From the NCBI RefSeq assembly GCF_006539345.1, contig NZ_BJMV01000001.1, positions 434,001 to 498,000 of the forward strand: a DNA stretch of 64,000 nt, given 5' to 3'. The notes under the pieces are model-generated. The model did no database searches, was not told where the DNA came from, and saw only the letters and a program-made list of their open reading frames with translations. The first letter of the stretch is position 1. The number at the start of each line of letters is the position of its first letter. Positions 59,912 to 64,000 of this stretch are shown here, piece by piece. The position numbers and the translations under genes were made by a program. This stretch comes from Acetobacter peroxydans (lineage in GTDB: Bacteria; Pseudomonadota; Alphaproteobacteria; Acetobacterales; Acetobacteraceae).

Positions 59912-60365
59912 TCAGTCAGTCCCTGTCCTCTAATGCCATGGCACTCCAGTTTTTCGGCTCTTTTAGAGTCAGTTTTGTCCGATCAGGAATTGATCGCTGA
60001 CGCTGCTATTTTTTGATGACATACAGCATTATGTGCGCGGAATGTAGGTGGTTAATTTAACACACATTATACAGCGGTAATTTATTGACTTGCACGAATT
60101 AAGGTGCTGAAATAAGTCGAAACGACAGACGAATGCGTGCGGGTTCGTGCGACAAGGTTAAGGAAGTGTTCTGGAAATGGAGAGTCTGTTCGAACAGTCT
60201 ATTGGCCGCTACCATGTGCCAGCCATGTACCGTATGTGTTGTCGTTGAGCGCATATATTGTTTTATAAAGCGGAAGCTCAGTCTTCGCGAAAGAAATTGT
60301 CGGACATTACGGTTTATGATGCCTGAAGGATCGGGCTGAAACGTATAATTTATAAAGAAAATGCC
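59912..60365. other. Spacer upstream of the OprO/OprP-like porin
   Basis: 454 bp without a credible gene. It contains inverted repeats CGATCA-GGAAT-TGATCG (59980-59996) and CTGTTCGAACAG (60186-60197) and a possible promoter at 60085-60113. If that promoter is real, the porin mRNA has a 5' leader of roughly 240 nt. Confidence 0.55.
60085..60113 (+). promoter_or_regulatory. Possible sigma-70-type promoter of the porin/binding-protein pair
   Basis: TTGACT (60085-60090) is followed after 17 nt by TGAAAT (60108-60113). The -35 is close to consensus and the -10 matches at four of six positions. Position and spacing are the only support. Confidence 0.35.
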
Positions 60366-61985
60366 ATGCGCCTTTTATCCCGTTCCAGTTTGCTTTTGGG
60401 TAGCGCCGCCTCTGCTCTTTTCCTGTCTCCCGTTTCTGTGCAGGCCGCCAGTGATCCCGAACTGATTGCCCTGCGCCATGAAATGGAAAGCATGAGAGGC
60501 GAGATCCGTCGTCTGCAATCGCGGGTCGCCAAATATGAACATGCTAATGTCAACCCGGCTAGCGAAAATCCACACAAACATACGCCTCACCACCTGCGTG
60601 TAGCAGGGCCAAATGAACCACAGCCGGTTTTCAATGAACCAGCGCCCGTGCGTACCGGCCCTCGTACAGTAGCGGAAAGCCGCGTGACGGTGCCAGAAGG
60701 CCCGGCCATGTCCTGGAAGGACTTCAAGGCGGCTTCGGCCAAGGAAGAAAGCGTTCATGTTGGCGGTATCCAGATCGGCTTTCCCAATGGCCGCCCCACC
60801 ATTGCCTCCGACGACAAAGCCTATGCTTTTTCCATAGGGCTTCTGGCGCAGGAAGATTTTGGCGGCTTCATGGGGGTTGGCCCTTCGAAAAGTGGTGGGA
60901 ATTTCAACAATTTCACGCAGAATGCGCGCAGGTTGCGGTTGTATTTCTCCTGGCGTTACAAGGATTGGGTCGTAAACGTTACGCCTGATTTTGGTTCCAG
61001 CACGTTTGATGGCTCGGCCAGTCTGTTTGAGGCGAACATCAATTACACCGGGCTGCGTCACACCACGCTGACGGTTGGTTATTTCCAACCCAGAATGGAA
61101 GAGGAAAGTGCAGAACGCTCAGGCGCTTTCGAGTTTCTGGAACGTCCGGCCATTGTCGATATAGTCCGCAATATTGCCAGTGGTGTAGGCCGCTTTAGTG
61201 TCGGTGGCGAGCACTATGAAAAGCGCTGGCTGGTCGGGGGATATTTTACCGGCCAGAAAGTTGGCGATCGTAACAAGGACAACACCATTACCGACAGCCA
61301 GACAGGCGCGGTCGTGCGCGCTGTGGGGCGTCCTTATGTCAGCAAGGATATTGACGTATTCATGGGGGCCGGCGCCACCGCTGCCTTCAAGGTCAATAAC
61401 GGTAGCAAGGGGCGTCGTTATACCGCATCAAGCAACACGGAAATTCCGCTTGGGGAAACCAATCTGCTGACATCAGGCGTATTATCAGATGTTTCGCAGA
61501 TATGGGCGGTGGGTCCGCAGCTTGCCCTGCGCTGGAAGCGTTTCCTGCTCAAAAGCGAGTATTACCATATTGGGGTACAGCAGGGCGCTTCGGTGGAAAA
61601 CCCCTCGGTTCTGCGTTCTTTCGGGTTTGACGGTTGGTATGTTGCTGCGAATTATACGCTCTTGGGTAATCCCCGTATCTACAGCGAAAAAATCGGAGCC
61701 TTTACCGCACCAGGTGTGACTTATGACTTCGACCCTGCTCATAATCACTGGGGGGCGCTGGAGCTTTCTGGGCGCTGGAGCGTGACCAACCTTCATGATG
61801 GCGATACAGGCAATCAACAGACGGTATGGGAAAGTGGGGTTAACTGGTACCCCAACCGTCATTTCCGTTTCATGCTTGATTATCAGCACTTTATTGTCTC
61901 CCGCGATCCCAACAGCAAAGCTACGGTCAACCTGTTGGGCACTACGGGCAATGCCGTGGTCGGGCGTGTGCAGGCAGCCTTCTAA
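60366..61985 (+). CDS. Phosphate-selective porin OprO/OprP-like
   Basis: This 539-residue outer-membrane protein has a signal peptide (1-27, cleavage near VQA-AS), a short coiled coil (about residues 30-58, LIALRHEMESMRGEIRRLQSRV), a Pro-rich spacer and then a beta-barrel of the OprO/OprP family (ARRLRLYFSWRYKDW, SLFEANINYTGLRHTTLTVGYFQPRM, FMLDYQHFIVSRDP) ending in Phe. The N-terminal coiled coil is common in OprP and promotes trimers. Members carry phosphate, polyphosphate or other anions. The gene downstream encodes a sulfate-type binding protein, so the anion here may be sulfate. Confidence 0.85.
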   Translation: MRLLSRSSLLLGSAASALFLSPVSVQAASDPELIALRHEMESMRGEIRRLQSRVAKYEHANVNPASENPHKHTPHHLRVAGPNEPQPVFNEPAPVRTGPRTVAESRVTVPEGPAMSWKDFKAASAKEESVHVGGIQIGFPNGRPTIASDDKAYAFSIGLLAQEDFGGFMGVGPSKSGGNFNNFTQNARRLRLYFSWRYKDWVVNVTPDFGSSTFDGSASLFEANINYTGLRHTTLTVGYFQPRMEEESAERSGAFEFLERPAIVDIVRNIASGVGRFSVGGEHYEKRWLVGGYFTGQKVGDRNKDNTITDSQTGAVVRAVGRPYVSKDIDVFMGAGATAAFKVNNGSKGRRYTASSNTEIPLGETNLLTSGVLSDVSQIWAVGPQLALRWKRFLLKSEYYHIGVQQGASVENPSVLRSFGFDGWYVAANYTLLGNPRIYSEKIGAFTAPGVTYDFDPAHNHWGALELSGRWSVTNLHDGDTGNQQTVWESGVNWYPNRHFRFMLDYQHFIVSRDPNSKATVNLLGTTGNAVVGRVQAAF

Positions 61986-62038
61986 ATATCTGTTTTTAAA
62001 AATATTCTTCGTGAATGCACTTTGGTGGAGCTACGCCC

Positions 62039-63076
62039 ATGACACAGTTTTCCGGTATTACACGTCGTTCGGTCTTTCGCGGCGGGCTTGCGCTGGGCGC
62101 GGGTATAATCGCAGGAGGTCTGGCGGGACGGCAGGCGCACGCAGCATCCTATTCCCTACTGAATGTTTCCTATGATCCCACGCGCGAGCTATACGCCGAC
62201 GCAGGTAAGGCATTCAGCGCGCATTGGGCGCAGGCCCACCCAGGGGATACGGTGCGCGTACGTTCGTCCCATGGTGGTTCCGGGGCGCAAGCTCGTTCCG
62301 TACTGGACGGCGCTCCCGCCGATGTTGTTACGCTGGGTCTAGCTTATGATATCGATATTCTGGCGCAGAAAGGTCTGCTGGCGGCTGACTGGCAGAAACG
62401 TCTGCCTCATAATTCCACACCTTATACCAGCACCATTGTTTTTCTGGTGCGGAAGGGCAATCCCAAAGGCATTCATGACTGGCCCGATCTGATCCGTGGC
62501 GATGTGCAGGTCATTACCCCTAACCCCAAGACATCCGGCGGGGCGCGGTGGAATTATCTGGCCGCATGGGGGTGGGCCATACAGCAACCCGGCGGTTCGG
62601 AGGCGACGGCGCGCGAATATCTGAAATCGCTTTATGCGCATGTGCCGGTTCTTGATACAGGTGCGCGCGGGGCGACCAACAGTTTTGTTCAGCGCGGTCT
62701 GGGCGACGTCCTCCTTGCGTGGGAAAATGAAGCCCTGCTGGCCACTCACGAACTTGGGCCAGACCAGTTTGAAATTGTGGTGCCACCCAAGACCATTCTG
62801 ACCGAACCACCCGTCGCAGTTGTGGACAAAAATGCGCAGGCTCATGGCACGACGGACGTGGCGCGCGCCTATCTGGAATTCCTGTTTTCGCCTGAAGGGC
62901 AGCATATCGGCGCGAAGCATTATTTCAGGCCGGTTGACCCGACCGTCAAGGCGGAAACGGCTGCGGCCTTCCCGCATACAGAAACCTTCGATGTTGCCAG
63001 CCTTGGAGGATGGCAGAGCGTACAAAAGCGCCATTTTGCCGATGGCGGTATTTTTGACCAAATTTACGTCAAATAA
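62039..63076 (+). CDS. Sulfate/thiosulfate-type ABC substrate-binding protein (Tat-exported)
   Basis: This 345-residue protein of the Sbp/CysP family has SSHGGSGAQARSVLDGAPADVVTL, NPKTSGGARWNYLAAW and GATNSFVQRGLGDVLLAWENEAL, all typical sulfate-binding blocks. The N-terminus has a twin-arginine signal (TRRSVFRGG, hydrophobic core LALGAGIIAGGLAG, cleavage near AHA-AS), unusual for this mainly Sec-exported family. The start at 62039 (MTQFSGI) has GGAG 9 nt upstream; an ATG at 62015 would add eight residues. It follows the porin by 53 bp. No cysT, cysW or cysA is in the window. Confidence 0.9.
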   Translation: MTQFSGITRRSVFRGGLALGAGIIAGGLAGRQAHAASYSLLNVSYDPTRELYADAGKAFSAHWAQAHPGDTVRVRSSHGGSGAQARSVLDGAPADVVTLGLAYDIDILAQKGLLAADWQKRLPHNSTPYTSTIVFLVRKGNPKGIHDWPDLIRGDVQVITPNPKTSGGARWNYLAAWGWAIQQPGGSEATAREYLKSLYAHVPVLDTGARGATNSFVQRGLGDVLLAWENEALLATHELGPDQFEIVVPPKTILTEPPVAVVDKNAQAHGTTDVARAYLEFLFSPEGQHIGAKHYFRPVDPTVKAETAAAFPHTETFDVASLGGWQSVQKRHFADGGIFDQIYVK

Positions 63077-63281
63077 TCATAGCTACGGGTCCGGTGGTTA
63101 TCAGGCTCTGGTCATCAGGGATGGGCGGCGCTTGGCGACGGCAAGCCGGGCGCCCGTAGTGTGGACGGGCAATCTGCCCATCCACCAGACCGATAGTTCC
63201 TTCAGCTTCACGCTCATTACTGAGCTTGAGGCGCAATTATCTGCGGAACATCGCCACTCCGGGTGCGAGTTGCCCCCTCCT

Positions 63282-63992
63282 TTACAGCTTCAGGCGTCTA
63301 GCTGCTGCCTGAGCCGCCTGCAGGGCATTGCCGTCTATCCATGCTGCATGGCTGCGCCCGGTCGCTTTCTGCGCTGCTAGTGTTTCCGACGCGACGTCAT
63401 GACGAAACGGGGCTTGAGGCGCATAGTCAATAATTAGCTGAATATGCTCGGCAGCCTGCTGGCCACGTAGTTGCGCAGCCAGAATAAGTCCGAAATCAAG
63501 CCCTGCGGTTACGCCCGCTCCCGTAATTCTGTTGCGGTCCTGTACAAGCCGTTCGCGGCTTTCGATTGCACCCATCACCGGTAGAAGGCCCGCAACGCCC
63601 CAATGTGACGTTGCCTTGTACCCTTCCAAAAGCCCGGCCGCCGCCAGAACAAGGCTTCCGGTACAAACGCTGGTAATAAACCGGGCATGTCGGGCCACGC
63701 TTGTCAGGAAAGCAAGAACTGCGGGGTTATTCATACAGGCGATTGTTCCCTTTAACCCACCAGGTACAAACAACACATCCATGTCCTGCGGGCACGTCGC
63801 TGGCGTGTCTGTCGGCCGAATGGGGATACCAACGTCCGTTATCACTGGCGTCATATCAAAGCCGACCAAATGGATGTCGGCTCCGAGGATGTTAAGAATT
63901 GTCTGAAGACCAACAAGGTGTTGAAGAACCATTTCTGGATAGACAAGCATGGCGACCTTGATGGCCGAGCCCGGAAATTTCGGACCCCACAA
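63282..63992 (-). CDS. DJ-1/PfpI family protein (isonitrile hydratase-like), possibly cut by the window edge
   Basis: This is an amidotransferase-fold protein of at least 236 residues with KVAMLVYPEMVLQHLVG, VLFVPGGLKG and the nucleophile elbow ITSVCTGSLVLAAAGLL (Cys). THWG-type SHWGVAG and GAGVTAGLDFGL follow, as in isonitrile hydratase and GlxA-type proteins without the AraC domain. The frame is open to the window end and opens in view only with a TTG at 63992, so the true start may lie outside. It is convergent with the binding-protein gene; the 205 bp between them hold no recognised feature. Confidence 0.8.
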   Translation of the reverse strand: MWGPKFPGSAIKVAMLVYPEMVLQHLVGLQTILNILGADIHLVGFDMTPVITDVGIPIRPTDTPATCPQDMDVLFVPGGLKGTIACMNNPAVLAFLTSVARHARFITSVCTGSLVLAAAGLLEGYKATSHWGVAGLLPVMGAIESRERLVQDRNRITGAGVTAGLDFGLILAAQLRGQQAAEHIQLIIDYAPQAPFRHDVASETLAAQKATGRSHAAWIDGNALQAAQAAARRLKL

Positions 63993-64000
63993 AAGGTCAT

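Noticed and set aside
60133..60339. 68-codon plus-strand open frame in the spacer before the anion porin
   Set aside because: Cys-rich composition, no ribosome site and no family resemblance; probably chance.

Overview
The window is GC-rich, densely packed bacterial chromosome, most consistent with an acetic acid bacterium (Alphaproteobacteria, Acetobacteraceae). Reasons: pyruvate dehydrogenase E1-beta carries an N-terminal lipoyl domain; moaC sits at the end of a trpEGDC cluster; the replication cluster rpsT-dnaA-dnaN-recF-gyrB is intact; and there is a PhyR/NepR/EcfG general stress response locus, which is confined to Alphaproteobacteria. The genus cannot be fixed from the sequence alone. 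No insertion sequence, prophage, integron or CRISPR array was seen.

Layout. 1-5.3 kb: pyruvate dehydrogenase complex pdhA-pdhB-pdhC-lpd (minus). 5.4-12 kb: a PpiD/SurA-like periplasmic folding factor, then trpE-trpG-trpD-trpC-moaC (minus). 12.2-15.9 kb: tpiA, secG, pyrG, kdsA (plus). 16-23 kb: dnaA-dnaN-recF-gyrB and rpsT (minus). 23-26.5 kb: mutM (minus), then ubiE, coaBC, dut (plus), with dut translationally coupled to a fused double-permease ABC importer and its ATPase (26.5-29.7 kb). 29.7-34 kb: msrA, valS, a PIMT-like methyltransferase (minus) and tRNA-Cys(GCA) (plus). 34.4-39 kb: a Sad/GabD-type aldehyde dehydrogenase divergent from an AraC regulator, an SDR and a GNAT-fold protein. 39-46.5 kb, all minus: cydD-cydC-recQ, then nrdR-nusB-thiL.

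46.5-50.8 kb is the general stress response island. A HisKA_2 sensor kinase, the anti-sigma factor NepR and two EcfG-like sigma factors are on the minus strand, divergent from phyR. It is followed by a Uup-type ABC-F ATPase. From about 52.7 kb the region is accessory in character, with long AT-rich spacers: a beta-barrel porin with palindromes upstream, a LysR regulator, two peptide-ABC ATPases with no permease or binding protein beside them, a short EAL phosphodiesterase with a degenerate GGDEF domain, an OprO/OprP-type porin followed by a Tat-exported sulfate-type binding protein, and a DJ-1/PfpI protein at the right edge.

Most of the window is core metabolism and information processing. 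The parts most worth a second look are the duplicated-sigma stress locus with its non-ATG starts, the 68-bp perfect repeat shared by the pdhB and pdhC lipoyl domains, the orphan transporter parts, and the palindromes upstream of the porin. I found no cassette that I can defend as a wholly new system.
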